NCBI RefSeq assembly: GCF_019977315.1
Contig: NZ_AP024652.1
Span: 1,612,001-1,676,000 of the forward strand
Length of the DNA: 64,000 nt
Source: Arthrobacter sp. StoSoilB22
Lineage (GTDB): Bacteria > Actinomycetota > Actinomycetes > Actinomycetales > Micrococcaceae
Direction of reading: 5' to 3'
Shown here: positions 25,041 to 34,903 of the stretch, piece by piece
Layout: each line of letters opens with the position of its first letter
Position numbering within the stretch: position 1 is the first letter of the stretch
Translations under genes and position numbers: made by a program
Notes under the pieces: model-generated
What the model saw: the letters and a program-made list of their open reading frames with translations, nothing else
What the model was told of the DNA's origin: nothing
Database searches by the model: none

Positions 25041-27908
25041 ATGGCGACCCGTACTACCTCCACGCCACGAGGCAGCTCCAGCAGCAAACCCGGCGGCACA
25101 GGCCGGAGCACTGCCGCATCCAAAACCAGCGCAGCCGGCGCCAAAAGCGGGCGTGGCAGCACTGCCCGCACCAAGCAAGCGGCCGCCGTCGAGCCCCAAG
25201 CGCCGCTGCCCCTGCGCATGCTGTCAGGTTTCTGGCAGGGGATCGGCCACGTTGTCGGCGCCGGGGTTCGGCGAATCGGCTATGACGTCAGCGATCTCGA
25301 CCCCGCAGACCGCAGGGACGGCGCGGCACTTTTCAATTTGGTGTTGGGCATCACCATCGCCACCTTTGCGTGGTGGGGTCTGACCGGCTGGCTTCCGGAC
25401 ATGGTCTACAGCGTCGTCAACGGCACCTTTGGATGGATGTCCCTCCTTCTGCCCTTGATGTTGTTCGTCTGTGCTTTCCGCCTCTTCCGCAAGCCCCAGG
25501 ACGGACGCGGCAATAACCGTGTGGGCATCGGCTTCATGATCATGACGCTGGCAGGCTCCGGTTTGGCCCATGTCATTGGCGGCTTGCCCACTGTTGCAGA
25601 CGGTTTCGACGGCTTGCGCAAAGCCGGCGGAATGCTGGGTTTCCTCGCAGCGGCTCCTTTGGCTGCAATCCATGTGGCTGTACCGATTGTTCTCTTCGGA
25701 TTGCTGGCGTTTGTCTCCCTGTTGATCGTCACAGCCACGCCGTTTGGTGCCATCCCATCCCGCATCCGGGGCGCCTACGAGCACCTCATGGGCGTCGACC
25801 TCATGGACCGCTCCGGTAAGGACGCCCATGACCGCAGCTACCTCTATGAAAATGAGACCGTCACCAAGCCCAAAAAGAAGAAGCGCATGCGCTTCTTCGG
25901 CAAGGACGAGGAAGCTGACACCAGCTTGGAAGGCTACGTCGGGGACGAGGCGTTCGAGCACGCCATAGTGGACGACGACGAAGATCCGGAGACGTCTGCG
26001 CCGCGGGTTCCGCCGGGCGTGCGTCGTCCAACACAGGCGGAGATCGCCGTCGGGAAGATCAAGGCTGCCCAAGGCTTGGGGGCCAACCCTGGAATAGAGA
26101 ACCCCACCGAAGCCATTCCGATCCTTACTCCGGAGATGCCTGTACCCGCGTCTCCGGTTGCGCAGGTGCCGGCCAAGCCTGCAGGAGCACCGCTTCCGCA
26201 GACGCCCATCCCACAACGCACCGAGCAACTGTCCTTGGCCGGCGACGTCACCTACACCTTGCCGGCCTCGGACTACCTGACACCGGGCTCCATCCCGAAG
26301 GAACGCACGGAAGCCAACGACGCCGTCGTCGCCGCCCTGACGGATACCCTCACGCAGTTCAACGTGGAGGCTGCGGTGACCGGCTTCAGCCGTGGTCCCA
26401 CGGTGACCCGCTATGAGATCGAGCTGTCACCTGGTACCAAGGTGGAGCGCGTCACCGCTTTGTCAAAGAACATTTCCTATGCCGTGGCGTCCAGCGACGT
26501 ACGAATTTTGAGCCCTATCCCCGGCAAGTCAGCCATCGGCATCGAGATCCCCAACACGGACCGCGAAACGGTGTCCCTGGGCGACGTCCTGCGCAGCCAG
26601 AACGCCCGCCGCACGGACCACCCCATGGTGATGGGTGTGGGCAAGGACGTCGAGGGCGGCTACGTCGTGGCCAACCTCGCCAAGATGCCCCACCTGTTGG
26701 TGGCCGGTGCCACGGGCGCCGGTAAATCCAGTTTCGTCAACTCCATGATCACTTCCATCCTGATGCGTGCAACGCCGGATGAGGTCCGCATGGTCATGGT
26801 GGATCCCAAGCGCGTGGAACTCACGGCCTACGAAGGCGTCCCGCACCTGATCACGCCCATCATCACCAATCCCAAAAAAGCTGCCGAGGCACTGCAGTGG
26901 GTTGTTCGCGAGATGGACGCCCGCTACGACGACCTCGCCAACTACGGTTATAAGCACATTGACGACTTCAACAAGGCGGTCAGGGCAGGCAAAGTAGTCC
27001 CTCCTGTGGACTCCAAGCGCATCATTAAGCCTTACCCCTATCTGCTGGTGATCGTGGACGAGCTCGCCGACCTCATGATGGTGGCCCCACGCGACGTCGA
27101 AGACTCGATTGTCCGCATCACCCAACTGGCCCGTGCGGCCGGCATCCACTTGGTGCTCGCAACCCAGCGACCCTCCGTCGATGTCGTGACCGGCTTGATC
27201 AAAGCCAATGTGCCGTCCCGAATGGCCTTCGCGACGTCGTCCGTCACGGACTCCCGCGTGGTCCTGGACCAGCCTGGCGCCGAGAAGCTCATTGGCCAAG
27301 GTGACGCGCTGTTCCTGCCGATGGGTGCATCCAAGGCAATGCGTGTCCAGGGTGCCTGGGTGACGGAATCAGAGATTCATAAAGTGGTGGAACACGTCAA
27401 GGGGCAGCTGCAGGCTGTCTACCGCGATGACGTCGCCGCCGAGGCACCGAAGAAGCAGATCGACGACGACATTGGAGATGATCTCGAGGTCCTGCTTCAG
27501 GCAACGGAACTTGTGGTGACCACGCAGTTCGGTTCAACGTCCATGCTCCAGCGGAAGCTTCGTGTGGGCTTTGCCAAGGCCGGCCGCCTCATGGACCTCC
27601 TGGAATCCCGCGGGGTGGTGGGCCCTTCCGAGGGCTCCAAGGCGCGCGACGTCCTGGTAAAGCCTGACGACCTCGCTGCCGTTCTTGCCGCGATGAAGGG
27701 TCAGGAGTCACCCGCTGCGCCGGACGCCCACACAGCGGCACTGAGCGATAACGCGAACTCGAACATCGCCGTCGGCGGTTATGCCGAAGACCTTGTTCAA
27801 GCGGACCTGGACAACCGGACGCAGGCCATCGAATATTACGACGGCGCGGATGTCCCGAACGATGACGAGGAGGGCGGCGAGGACGCCTGGTCGCTCACTG
27901 GAAGATAG
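25041..27908 (+). CDS. ftsK: DNA translocase FtsK/SpoIIIE
   Basis: 955 residues; septal DNA pump for chromosome segregation. A low-complexity N-terminus rich in Ser, Gly and Lys (about 1-60) precedes four transmembrane segments (about 98-235), an acidic/proline linker and the motor: Walker A in GATGAGKS (about 553-562), Walker B region YLLVIVDELADLMM, DPKRVELTAYEG. A C-terminal gamma winged helix reads KOPS sites (STSMLQRKLRVGFAKAGRLMDLLESRGVV). The ATG lies seven bases after TAGCGT (25028-25033); the frame is open upstream but that part includes the palindrome. Confidence 0.95.
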   Translation: MATRTTSTPRGSSSSKPGGTGRSTAASKTSAAGAKSGRGSTARTKQAAAVEPQAPLPLRMLSGFWQGIGHVVGAGVRRIGYDVSDLDPADRRDGAALFNLVLGITIATFAWWGLTGWLPDMVYSVVNGTFGWMSLLLPLMLFVCAFRLFRKPQDGRGNNRVGIGFMIMTLAGSGLAHVIGGLPTVADGFDGLRKAGGMLGFLAAAPLAAIHVAVPIVLFGLLAFVSLLIVTATPFGAIPSRIRGAYEHLMGVDLMDRSGKDAHDRSYLYENETVTKPKKKKRMRFFGKDEEADTSLEGYVGDEAFEHAIVDDDEDPETSAPRVPPGVRRPTQAEIAVGKIKAAQGLGANPGIENPTEAIPILTPEMPVPASPVAQVPAKPAGAPLPQTPIPQRTEQLSLAGDVTYTLPASDYLTPGSIPKERTEANDAVVAALTDTLTQFNVEAAVTGFSRGPTVTRYEIELSPGTKVERVTALSKNISYAVASSDVRILSPIPGKSAIGIEIPNTDRETVSLGDVLRSQNARRTDHPMVMGVGKDVEGGYVVANLAKMPHLLVAGATGAGKSSFVNSMITSILMRATPDEVRMVMVDPKRVELTAYEGVPHLITPIITNPKKAAEALQWVVREMDARYDDLANYGYKHIDDFNKAVRAGKVVPPVDSKRIIKPYPYLLVIVDELADLMMVAPRDVEDSIVRITQLARAAGIHLVLATQRPSVDVVTGLIKANVPSRMAFATSSVTDSRVVLDQPGAEKLIGQGDALFLPMGASKAMRVQGAWVTESEIHKVVEHVKGQLQAVYRDDVAAEAPKKQIDDDIGDDLEVLLQATELVVTTQFGSTSMLQRKLRVGFAKAGRLMDLLESRGVVGPSEGSKARDVLVKPDDLAAVLAAMKGQESPAAPDAHTAALSDNANSNIAVGGYAEDLVQADLDNRTQAIEYYDGADVPNDDEEGGEDAWSLTGR

Positions 27909-27932
27909 CCCTCAAGAGGGTAGCCTTGTGGG

Positions 27933-28535
27933 GTGACTAAAGCCGAGGGTGATAACGCGACTTCCAGCAGCTCCGATGTCTGGAACCTGCCCAACATCCT
28001 CACCATGCTCCGCATCGCCCTGGTTCCGTTCTTCGTATGGTTTCTTCTGGCCGACGACGGCGAGTACGGAATCTGGCGGTGGGCGGCCGTTGTGACCTTC
28101 GCTGTTGCCATCTATACGGACAAGCTCGACGGCGACATCGCCCGGGCGCGTGGCCTGATCACTAATTTCGGCAAGATCGCCGACCCCATTGCCGACAAGC
28201 TGCTGATCGGTTCGGCGCTGGTACTCCTGTCCATCCTGGGGGACTTGCCGTGGTGGGTGACCATCCTCATCCTTGTGCGGGAGTGGGGAATTACAGCCCT
28301 TCGCTTCGTTGTTATCCGATACGGCGTGATGCCGGCTTCCCGGGGCGGCAAGCTGAAAACAGTCGTTCAAACCGTGGCCATCTTCCTCTACATCCTTCCG
28401 CTGAAGGCGATCGCACCGTGGCTGGGTGACGTCGCCTTCTGGGTCATGATGGTGGCTCTCGCCATCACGCTGTGGACCGGAGCGGAATATGTGGTCCAGG
28501 CACTGAAGCTGCGGGCAGCCGGACGGCGCGCATGA
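27933..28535 (+). CDS. pgsA: CDP-diacylglycerol--glycerol-3-phosphate 3-phosphatidyltransferase
   Basis: 200 residues, multipass membrane enzyme that makes phosphatidylglycerophosphate. The CDP-alcohol phosphotransferase motif is visible: DKLDGDIAR, eight residues, then GKIADPIAD. It starts with NLPNILTMLRIALVPFFV, typical of PgsA. The GTG lies six bases after TAGCCT (27921-27926), so it is probably leaderless. It overlaps cinA by ATGA. Confidence 0.93.
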   Translation: MTKAEGDNATSSSSDVWNLPNILTMLRIALVPFFVWFLLADDGEYGIWRWAAVVTFAVAIYTDKLDGDIARARGLITNFGKIADPIADKLLIGSALVLLSILGDLPWWVTILILVREWGITALRFVVIRYGVMPASRGGKLKTVVQTVAIFLYILPLKAIAPWLGDVAFWVMMVALAITLWTGAEYVVQALKLRAAGRRA

Positions 28536-29044
28536 TGCCCCCTGAAGGCGTATCCGCAGCCGCCCAGGCCTCCACGGCTGCCGTTGCCATAGCAATCGGG
28601 AACAAACTTACCGTGGCTACGGCTGAGTCTCTGACAGCCGGAATGGTTGCCGCCACGCTGGCCAATACTCCGGGCGCGTCCGGGATGCTGCAAGGCGGGG
28701 TGGTTGCCTACCAAAACTCGGTGAAGGCCGGTGTCCTGGGTGTTTCGCAGGAACTGCTTGTAGCGGTGGGCTCCGTTGACGGGCAAGTGGCCGAAGCAAT
28801 GGCCGACGGCGTCCGGCGGGTCTGCGGGGCCGACCTCGGAATTTCCACCACGGGTGTGGCGGGACCTGATCCGCACGATGGTAAAGCAGTAGGCACCGTG
28901 TTCATCGGCATTGCCGGAGAATCCGGTACCGAGTCGTTTGAATATAGTTTTTCGGGGGACAGGCATTCCATCAGGGAACAGGCCTGTGAGGCCGCGTTGG
29001 CGCGTCTGCTTGCTGCGCTGAGTGACGTTGGTTACCGTTCGTAA
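28532..29044 (+). CDS. cinA: CinA-family nicotinamide-nucleotide amidohydrolase
   Basis: 170 residues corresponding to the C-terminal (PncC) half of CinA only, the usual form in this group. Motifs: ATAESLTAGMVAATLANTPGASGMLQGGVVAYQNSVK and STTGVAGPDPHDGKAVGTVFI. It deamidates NMN to nicotinate mononucleotide. The pgsA-cinA-clgR order is common in actinobacteria. Confidence 0.92.
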   Translation: MMPPEGVSAAAQASTAAVAIAIGNKLTVATAESLTAGMVAATLANTPGASGMLQGGVVAYQNSVKAGVLGVSQELLVAVGSVDGQVAEAMADGVRRVCGADLGISTTGVAGPDPHDGKAVGTVFIGIAGESGTESFEYSFSGDRHSIREQACEAALARLLAALSDVGYRS

Positions 29045-29274
29045 AGTAGTCGGGAACAAAAACTGATTGCCAATAGTTGTGTCATTGTGTCGCTTCGGAA
29101 GAGCCGGGGCGCCTAGGATGTAAAAACCAACCCGGTCCGCCAGCCAGCGAACCGGATGACTGAGGGAGCAAGGCGATACAGATGGTAAAGCAGCCCGTAT
29201 CCGTGAACGGCGTTGTCCGCTGGAAGGATGTGGGCTTGGCTGATCAGACACAGAGCGAACAGAAGGAGCGCAAA
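29045..29274 (+). other. clgR upstream region
   Basis: 230 bases without a firm gene. TAGGAT at 29114-29119 is a possible -10, which would give a leader of about 150 bases. An in-frame ATG at 29182 could add 31 residues to ClgR ([10 protein letters not shown] start), but that extension has no counterpart in ClgR relatives that I recall. No clear ClgR operator was recognised. Confidence 0.4.
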
Positions 29275-29616
29275 ATGGTTGTACTACGCCACGAGATCGG
29301 TGATGTACTGCGCGATGTCCGCCAGCGTCAGGGCCGCACCCTCCGCGAGGTTTCGCACAGCGCCCGCGTTTCACTCGGTTACTTGAGTGAAGTTGAACGC
29401 GGCCAAAAGGAGGCTTCTTCCGAGCTCCTGTCTTCTATCTGCACAGCCCTGGATGTTCCGTTGTCCCACATGCTTCGCGAAGTCAGCGATCGCGTGGCCG
29501 TCGCAGAAGGTGTCGCAGTTCCGGACACTGTTCCGCAGGAATTCTCCCAGCGTTACGGACGCGATCTGGACCTCACGGACGACTTCCCGCAGGGAATGCT
29601 CTCCGGAGCCCGGTAA
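29275..29616 (+). CDS. clgR: ClgR-type transcriptional regulator
   Basis: 113 residues: an XRE-type helix-turn-helix ([44 protein letters not shown]) and a short tail. This is nearly the signature of ClgR, activator of Clp protease and other stress genes in actinobacteria. The ATG at 29275 matches the usual ClgR start and has GAAGGAG seven bases upstream. ClgR is itself normally a Clp substrate; the C-terminus here ends SGAR. Confidence 0.9.
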   Translation: MVVLRHEIGDVLRDVRQRQGRTLREVSHSARVSLGYLSEVERGQKEASSELLSSICTALDVPLSHMLREVSDRVAVAEGVAVPDTVPQEFSQRYGRDLDLTDDFPQGMLSGAR

Positions 29617-29636
29617 ACGTTCCGTCAGAAATATGG

Positions 29637-29670
29637 AAAAGGTCCCCAGCCTCAGGCTGGGGACCTTTTT
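29637..29670. terminator. Bidirectional terminator between clgR and the MarR gene
   Basis: AAAAGGTCCCCAGCC and its exact complement form a 15-bp stem with a short loop, with A-run and T-run at the ends (TTTTT at 29666-29670). It serves both convergent genes. Confidence 0.93.
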
Positions 29671-29707
29671 CGTTGAGATCGCGGGATGTGCTTGAACGAG
29701 CGAACTG

Positions 29708-30247
29708 CTACGCGGCCCCGGTTTTGTCCTCGACGTCGAGTCCTGGTTCCTTTACATTGAGGGCGCCATCGCCGTAAATGGCGTTGAGGCGGCCCATGTA
29801 GTCAGCCAATATCTGGACATCCTCCAACGGCCATTCGCCGAGTCGTTCACGGAATACCTGCCTCCGCGCATCCTGAACCTGGTGCATCTTCTCTTCGCCC
29901 TTGTCCGTCAGCCGGATGGATTGGGCCCTACCGTCCTGGGGGTCGGCCTCCTTATAGACGAGCCCGATGCTCTCAAGGAACGCGATCTGACGGCTCACGG
30001 AAGGCTTGCCAACCCCAATGCAGGTAGCAAGGTCCGTGAGCCGGATGGGACCCTCCCTGCGGATGATGGTCAGGAGGCCGTAGGCGGCAGGCTCCATGTC
30101 CGGATGGACCTGGCGTGACAACTGGTGGGAGATCGAACGTGCGCGGCGCCAGAGCAGGCTCAGCTGGTGTTCCACCTGCTGGAGGGCGTCGTCCACGGAA
30201 TCGCCTGGCACGGCCGGGCCGGGCGTGCTCTGGAGAGGATTGCTCAT
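29708..30247 (-). CDS. MarR-family transcriptional regulator
   Basis: 179 residues. The winged-helix core (about 30-150) shows YGLLTIIRREGPIRLTDLATCIGVGKPSVSRQIAFLESIGLV and a basic wing DPQDGRAQSIRLTDKGEEKM. The ligand is unknown. ATG 30247 lies six bases after TAGAAT (minus strand, 30259-30254), so leaderless; an upstream in-frame ATG at 30274 would place the promoter inside the gene. It is divergent from the DUF3046 gene with 41 bases between starts. Confidence 0.85.
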   Translation of the reverse strand: MSNPLQSTPGPAVPGDSVDDALQQVEHQLSLLWRRARSISHQLSRQVHPDMEPAAYGLLTIIRREGPIRLTDLATCIGVGKPSVSRQIAFLESIGLVYKEADPQDGRAQSIRLTDKGEEKMHQVQDARRQVFRERLGEWPLEDVQILADYMGRLNAIYGDGALNVKEPGLDVEDKTGAA

Positions 30248-30288
30248 GGCAACCATTCTAGAGTCCGGCGACATGAGAGACTCTATCC

Positions 30289-30513
30289 GTGAGGGCTAGT
30301 GACTTTTGGCGATTGATGGACGACGAATTCGGGGCAGGCTACTCCCGGGTCTTGGCCGGTTCCCTGGTGCTCGCCGGTGTGGGTGGGCGGACCGCCGTCG
30401 AGGCCTTGGCCTCCGGATATCACCCTCGCGAGGTGTGGTTGGCGGTCTGCGAAGTTCAGGACGTTCCTCCCGAACGACGGCTTGGCAAGGACATCAAACC
30501 GGCTTCCACCTAA
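30289..30513 (+). CDS. DUF3046 protein
   Basis: 74 residues beginning MRASDFWRLMDDEFGAGYSRVLAGSLVLAGVGGRTAVEALASGYHPREVWLAVCE (starting at GTG). This is a close fit to DUF3046, a small actinobacterial protein almost always encoded next to recA. Function unknown. There is no Shine-Dalgarno site, and the start may be leaderless. Confidence 0.85.
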   Translation: MRASDFWRLMDDEFGAGYSRVLAGSLVLAGVGGRTAVEALASGYHPREVWLAVCEVQDVPPERRLGKDIKPAST

Positions 30514-30565
30514 GCTCCGGCACGTGCCGGCAACCGCCTGGGTTGGGACACGCCGAGGCTTTGTT

Positions 30566-30593
30566 CGAATATCTGTTCGGATGGGGATATGCT
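30566..30593 (+). promoter_or_regulatory. LexA box and distal promoter of recA
   Basis: CGAATATCTGTTCG (30566-30579) is an SOS box with one deviation from CGAAC-N4-GTTCG. TATGCT at 30588-30593 is a good -10 just downstream, so LexA binding would cover the promoter. Transcripts from here would have a leader of about 170 bases before recA. Confidence 0.85.
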
Positions 30594-30682
30594 CCTGTGA
30601 GAGGAAAATAGATCCCGAAGGACGCGTTCCAGAACATCCGGCAGACCCGGTTTATCCACATAGCCATTGCCGGCTGGTAAGA

Positions 30683-30705
30683 ATGTCAGGGCACCGTAAT
30701 AGCGT
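30683..30705 (+). promoter_or_regulatory. PafBC-type (RecA-NDp) promoter of recA
   Basis: ATGTCAGGG (30683-30691), exactly eight bases, then TAGCGT (30700-30705). This matches the LexA-independent DNA-damage promoter described in mycobacteria (TTGTCRGTG-N8-TANNNT) with two mismatches in the upstream element and correct spacing. It lies 66 bases before the recA ATG. Confidence 0.65.
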
Positions 30706-30770
30706 CTGACATGACAGGAAAGCGGCCTTTCAGGCCACTCCACAGCGAGAAAGCATCAGAGGTGTGAACC

Positions 30771-31814
30771 ATGGCGGCAGCCCCGGATCGTGAGAAGGCG
30801 CTCGAAGCAGCGCTTGCCCAGATCGACAAGCAGTTCGGTAAAGGCTCTATCATGCGTCTGGGTGATGACACCCGGGCACCGATTGAGGTCATCCCCACCG
30901 GCTCCATTGCGTTGGATGTCGCCCTTGGCATTGGTGGCCTGCCCCGAGGCCGCGTCGTGGAAATCTACGGCCCGGAATCCTCGGGTAAGACCACCGTGGC
31001 ACTTCACGCCGTAGCCAATGCACAGCGCGCAGGCGGCATCGCTGCCTTCATCGACGCCGAGCACGCCCTTGATCCGGACTACGCTGCCAAGTTGGGCGTG
31101 GACACGGATGCACTCCTGGTCTCACAGCCGGATACCGGCGAGCAAGCCCTCGAAATCATGGACATGCTGGTGGGGTCCGGCTCGCTGGACATCGTGGTCA
31201 TCGACTCCGTGGCCGCCTTGGTACCTCGTGCTGAAATCGAAGGCGAAATGGGCGACTCCCACGTTGGCCTCCAGGCCAGGCTCATGAGCCAGGCGCTTCG
31301 TAAGATCACCGGTCGCTTGAGCCAGACCAAGACCACCGCCATCTTCATTAACCAGTTGCGTGAAAAGATCGGCGTGTTCTTTGGTTCCCCGGAGACCACA
31401 ACGGGTGGTAAGGCTCTGAAGTTCTACGCGTCAGTTCGAATCGACGTTCGCCGCATCCAAACCCTGAAGGAAGGTGCGGACTCCGTCGGTAACCGCACCA
31501 AGGCAAAGATCGTCAAGAACAAGATGGCTCCGCCCTTCAAGATCGCCGAGTTCGACATCATCTACGGTCAGGGCATCTCCCGCGAAGGCGGCATCATTGA
31601 CATGGGTGTGGAGCACGGCATCATCAAGAAGTCCGGCTCCTGGTTCACTTATGACGGCGATCAGCTGGGTCAGGGCATGGAGAACTCGCGTCGCTTCCTG
31701 CGCGACAATCCGGAACTCGCTCAGGAACTGGAGCGCCTGATCAAGGAAAAGCTCGGCGTTGGTATGGCCAAGGCTGAAGAGGAATCCCCGAAGCTGAAGG
31801 CCGTTGACGGCTAG
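30771..31814 (+). CDS. recA: Recombinase RecA
   Basis: 347 residues; ATP-dependent strand exchange and co-protease for LexA. Walker A is in [15 protein letters not shown] (about 67-75), Walker B in [13 protein letters not shown], loop L1 in [15 protein letters not shown], and a late [12 protein letters not shown] segment. No intein is present. GAGGTG about six bases before the ATG acts as ribosome binding site. recX overlaps its 3' end. Confidence 0.98.
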   Translation: MAAAPDREKALEAALAQIDKQFGKGSIMRLGDDTRAPIEVIPTGSIALDVALGIGGLPRGRVVEIYGPESSGKTTVALHAVANAQRAGGIAAFIDAEHALDPDYAAKLGVDTDALLVSQPDTGEQALEIMDMLVGSGSLDIVVIDSVAALVPRAEIEGEMGDSHVGLQARLMSQALRKITGRLSQTKTTAIFINQLREKIGVFFGSPETTTGGKALKFYASVRIDVRRIQTLKEGADSVGNRTKAKIVKNKMAPPFKIAEFDIIYGQGISREGGIIDMGVEHGIIKKSGSWFTYDGDQLGQGMENSRRFLRDNPELAQELERLIKEKLGVGMAKAEEESPKLKAVDG

Positions 31815-32346
31815 GAGAGGGCCGGATCCGGATTCGTCCGTAGCGGCCGATCCTGAGCCTGACCCCGAATCCGTGGCGCGTGCCATCGTCCTGCGACAGC
31901 TGACGATGGCGCCGCGGAGCCGGCTGCAGTTGTCCCGGAAGCTTGCGGAGCGGAATGTTCCCGATGACGTGGCTGAGGCAGTCTTGGACCGCTTCGAAGA
32001 AGTTCAGCTGATCGATGATGCTGAGTTCGCCAGGATGTGGGTCCGTAGCCGCTCGCAAAGCAAAAAGCTTGCAAAGGGCGCCATCCGTCGCGAACTGGCA
32101 GACAAAGGCATAGAGCTTGATGCGGCCGAAGAAGCCTTATCCCAGCTCAGCGATCAAGATGAGGAATCGGCTGCTCGGGAGCTGGTCCAGCGCAAGCTAC
32201 GGCCCAGCATGGATCTGACCGATCGGGCGGAGCGGGACAAGTACACGCGCCGGCTCGCGTCGATGCTGGCCCGCAAAGGCTACGCCCCCTCCATGGCATT
32301 CAGGATCGTCGGTGAGGTTCTGGCGGAAGCCGGTACCCTTGAGTAG
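31804..32346 (+). CDS. recX: RecA regulator RecX
   Basis: 180 residues made of three-helix repeats: [60 protein letters not shown], and [21 protein letters not shown]. It inhibits RecA filaments. The start is uncertain: TTG 31804 overlaps the recA stop and has GAAGG upstream; a GTG at 31873 would remove a Pro/Asp-rich lead. The stop shares one base with the miaB start. Confidence 0.9.
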   Translation: MTARRGPDPDSSVAADPEPDPESVARAIVLRQLTMAPRSRLQLSRKLAERNVPDDVAEAVLDRFEEVQLIDDAEFARMWVRSRSQSKKLAKGAIRRELADKGIELDAAEEALSQLSDQDEESAARELVQRKLRPSMDLTDRAERDKYTRRLASMLARKGYAPSMAFRIVGEVLAEAGTLE

Positions 32347-33911
32347 TGAGTTTGACCATTCCCTCCCCATCAGCTGCCAACCCTCCCTCTGTTGATCCCC
32401 GGACTGCTGCAGAACCCCGGCCGGCTGCAGAGCCCCGGACTTATCAGGTTCGGACTTTCGGCTGCCAAATGAACGTCCATGATTCAGAGCGCATGGCGGG
32501 ACTTCTCGAAGAAGCCGGGTATGTGCCTGCTGAGGGCGACGTAGCGGACGTCGTGGTCTTCAACACATGTGCTGTCCGTGAGAATGCAGACAACAAACTC
32601 TATGGAAACCTCGGCCAGCTGCGGCAGGTCAAGGAGGCGAACCCGTCCATGCAGATTGCCGTTGGCGGCTGTCTGGCCCAGAAGGATCGCGAGACCATCG
32701 TCAAGAAGGCGCCGTGGGTTGACGCCGTGTTCGGGACACACAACGTGGGGGCGCTTCCGGCCCTGTTGAACCGCGCCCGGCACAACAATGAGGCGCAACT
32801 GGAGATCCTCGAATCCTTGGATGTGTTCCCGTCAACGCTCCCCACCAAGCGTGACTCCGTGTACGCGGGCTGGGTTTCGATCTCCGTGGGATGCAACAAC
32901 ACGTGCACGTTCTGCATTGTGCCTTCGCTTCGTGGCAAAGAGAAAGACCGGCGCCCCGGCGAAATTCTGGCAGAAATCCAGGCGCTGGTGGATGACGGTG
33001 CAGTTGAGGTCACTTTGCTCGGCCAGAACGTTAATTCCTACGGTGTGGAATTCGGTGACCGTCAGGCCTTCTCCAAACTCCTGCGTGCCTGCGGTGAGAT
33101 TGAAGGGCTGGAACGCGTTCGTTTCACCAGCCCGCACCCCGCAGCTTTCACCGACGATGTCATTGATGCCATGGCTGAGACACCCAACGCCATGCCCCAG
33201 TTGCATATGCCGCTGCAATCCGGCTCGGACAAGGTGCTCAAGGACATGCGCCGTTCTTACCGTTCCAGCAAGTTCCTCGGAATCCTGGACAAAGTGCGCG
33301 AACGCATTCCCCACGCAGCCATCACCACGGACATCATTGTTGGTTTCCCCGGTGAAACCGAGGAAGATTTCCAAGCCACCCTGGATGTTGTGGAGAAGTC
33401 CCGGTTTGCCTCCGCCTTTACGTTCCAGTACTCAAAGCGGCCAGGGACGCCGGCTGCTGACCTCCCTGAGCAGCTTCCCAAAGCGGTGGTGCAGGAACGC
33501 TACGAACGCCTCACAGCGTTGCAGGACCGTATTGCCGCAGAGGAGAACGCCAAGCAGTTGGGTCGTCAGGTGGAGGTCCTGGTCACCGCGCAATCAGGAC
33601 GCAAGGCAGGCGAAACACACCGCCTGTCCGGTCGATCCAAGGACCAAAGGCTGGTGCACTTCTCTGTACCGGCCGGTGCCGAGACCCCGCGCCCGGGCGA
33701 CTTTGTCACAGTCACCATCACCGAGGCCGCTGCTTTCCACCTAGTGGCTGATCCGGCAAGTCCGGAGGATTACATCTTGCGCCGCTCCCGTGCAGGCGAC
33801 GCCTGGGATCGTTCTCAGGCTGATTCCTGTGGCGTTCCTGCCGCAGGAGCGGCGTCAGGCAAGGCAGGTGTGTCCTTGGGCATGCCGTCGCTGCCTGTTC
33901 GGCGCGCGTAG
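32346..33911 (+). CDS. miaB: tRNA-2-methylthio-N6-dimethylallyladenosine synthase
   Basis: 521 residues; radical SAM methylthiotransferase acting on position 37 of tRNA after MiaA. UPF0004 domain starts at [18 protein letters not shown], the SAM cluster is [20 protein letters not shown], and a TRAM domain follows (about 400-465). An extra 40 or so residues after the TRAM domain (Ala/Gly/Ser-rich) are not part of the family core. The GTG start shares a base with the recX stop; the first 30 residues are Pro/Ala-rich. Confidence 0.95.
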   Translation: MSLTIPSPSAANPPSVDPRTAAEPRPAAEPRTYQVRTFGCQMNVHDSERMAGLLEEAGYVPAEGDVADVVVFNTCAVRENADNKLYGNLGQLRQVKEANPSMQIAVGGCLAQKDRETIVKKAPWVDAVFGTHNVGALPALLNRARHNNEAQLEILESLDVFPSTLPTKRDSVYAGWVSISVGCNNTCTFCIVPSLRGKEKDRRPGEILAEIQALVDDGAVEVTLLGQNVNSYGVEFGDRQAFSKLLRACGEIEGLERVRFTSPHPAAFTDDVIDAMAETPNAMPQLHMPLQSGSDKVLKDMRRSYRSSKFLGILDKVRERIPHAAITTDIIVGFPGETEEDFQATLDVVEKSRFASAFTFQYSKRPGTPAADLPEQLPKAVVQERYERLTALQDRIAAEENAKQLGRQVEVLVTAQSGRKAGETHRLSGRSKDQRLVHFSVPAGAETPRPGDFVTVTITEAAAFHLVADPASPEDYILRRSRAGDAWDRSQADSCGVPAAGAASGKAGVSLGMPSLPVRRA

Positions 33912-33929
33912 GGCGGACCAGAAGTTCGA

Positions 33930-34856
33930 ATGTCGCTCTCCAGCCATGAACTTCCTCAGCCGGTCATTGCAGTTGTTGGTCCCACGGGTTCAGGGAAGTC
34001 GGACCTGGGCGTTAACTTGGCCCTGGCCTTGAACGGGGAAGTCATCAATGCCGACGCTTTGCAGTTTTACCGTGGCATGGATATCGGAACCGCCAAGATC
34101 ACCATGGAGGAACGCAGGGGTGTGCCTCACCACTTGCTTGACACCATGGACGTCACAGAGGAAGCCAGCGTGGCGGACTTCCAAATCGAATGCCGCGCTG
34201 CCATCACTGACATTCACTCGCGGGGGAAGCGCGCCATCCTGGTGGGCGGTTCCGGCCTGTATGTACGCGCCGCCCTGGACGTCCTGGAATTCCCGGGCAC
34301 GGATCCCGAGCTCCGCAGGCATCTGGAAGAGGAGTACGAAACGCAGGGGCTTGCGCCGTTGCGTGCCCGGCTTGAGGAAGTTGATCCCGTGTCGGCGGCC
34401 CGCCTTGGCGATGCCAGGCGAGTAATCCGTGCCTTGGAGGTGCACGGTCTCACTGGGCGCCCCTTTAGTTCATTCATGCCGCAGCGCGAGTACTTCCAGC
34501 CGGCTCTCCAGATCGGGCTGGAGGTTGATCGGGAGCAACTGCGGCATCGTCTGGCACTGAGGGTGCACCGGATGGTGGAGGGAGGCCTCCGGCAGGAAGT
34601 TGAACGGCTCGAGGCAATCGGCTTGCGGAAAGGCAAGACGGCTTCGCGAGCTTTGGGTTATTCCCAATTCCTGAAGGTTCTGGACGGGGAGCTGAGCACG
34701 GATGCTGCCGCCGAAGAAACCATCGTGGCTACCCGGCAGTTTGCGCGGCGCCAGCTGACGTGGTTCAGGGGAGATCCACGCATCACGTGGCTCGACTGGC
34801 AGGACCAGGAGCTTGTGGAGAAGGCAGTCGAGGCAGTCCTGGCGACCGGAAGTTAA
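33930..34856 (+). CDS. miaA: tRNA dimethylallyltransferase
   Basis: 308 residues; prenylates A37 of tRNAs reading U-codons. P-loop [17 protein letters not shown], then [19 protein letters not shown] and [12 protein letters not shown], and [13 protein letters not shown]. It follows miaB by 18 bases, so the two consecutive steps of ms2i6A synthesis are co-expressed. Confidence 0.97.
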   Translation: MSLSSHELPQPVIAVVGPTGSGKSDLGVNLALALNGEVINADALQFYRGMDIGTAKITMEERRGVPHHLLDTMDVTEEASVADFQIECRAAITDIHSRGKRAILVGGSGLYVRAALDVLEFPGTDPELRRHLEEEYETQGLAPLRARLEEVDPVSAARLGDARRVIRALEVHGLTGRPFSSFMPQREYFQPALQIGLEVDREQLRHRLALRVHRMVEGGLRQEVERLEAIGLRKGKTASRALGYSQFLKVLDGELSTDAAAEETIVATRQFARRQLTWFRGDPRITWLDWQDQELVEKAVEAVLATGS

Positions 34857-34903
34857 GGCCACGCAATTTCTGGGCGAACGCGCGTGGCGGGTAGCCTAGG
34901 TCC

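Noticed and set aside
30597..30611. Four-codon ORF GTG AGA GGA AAA TAG near the recA distal promoter as a real leader peptide
   Set aside because: It is too short to judge, and the spacing from TATGCT is only three bases, shorter than in the other leaderless cases.
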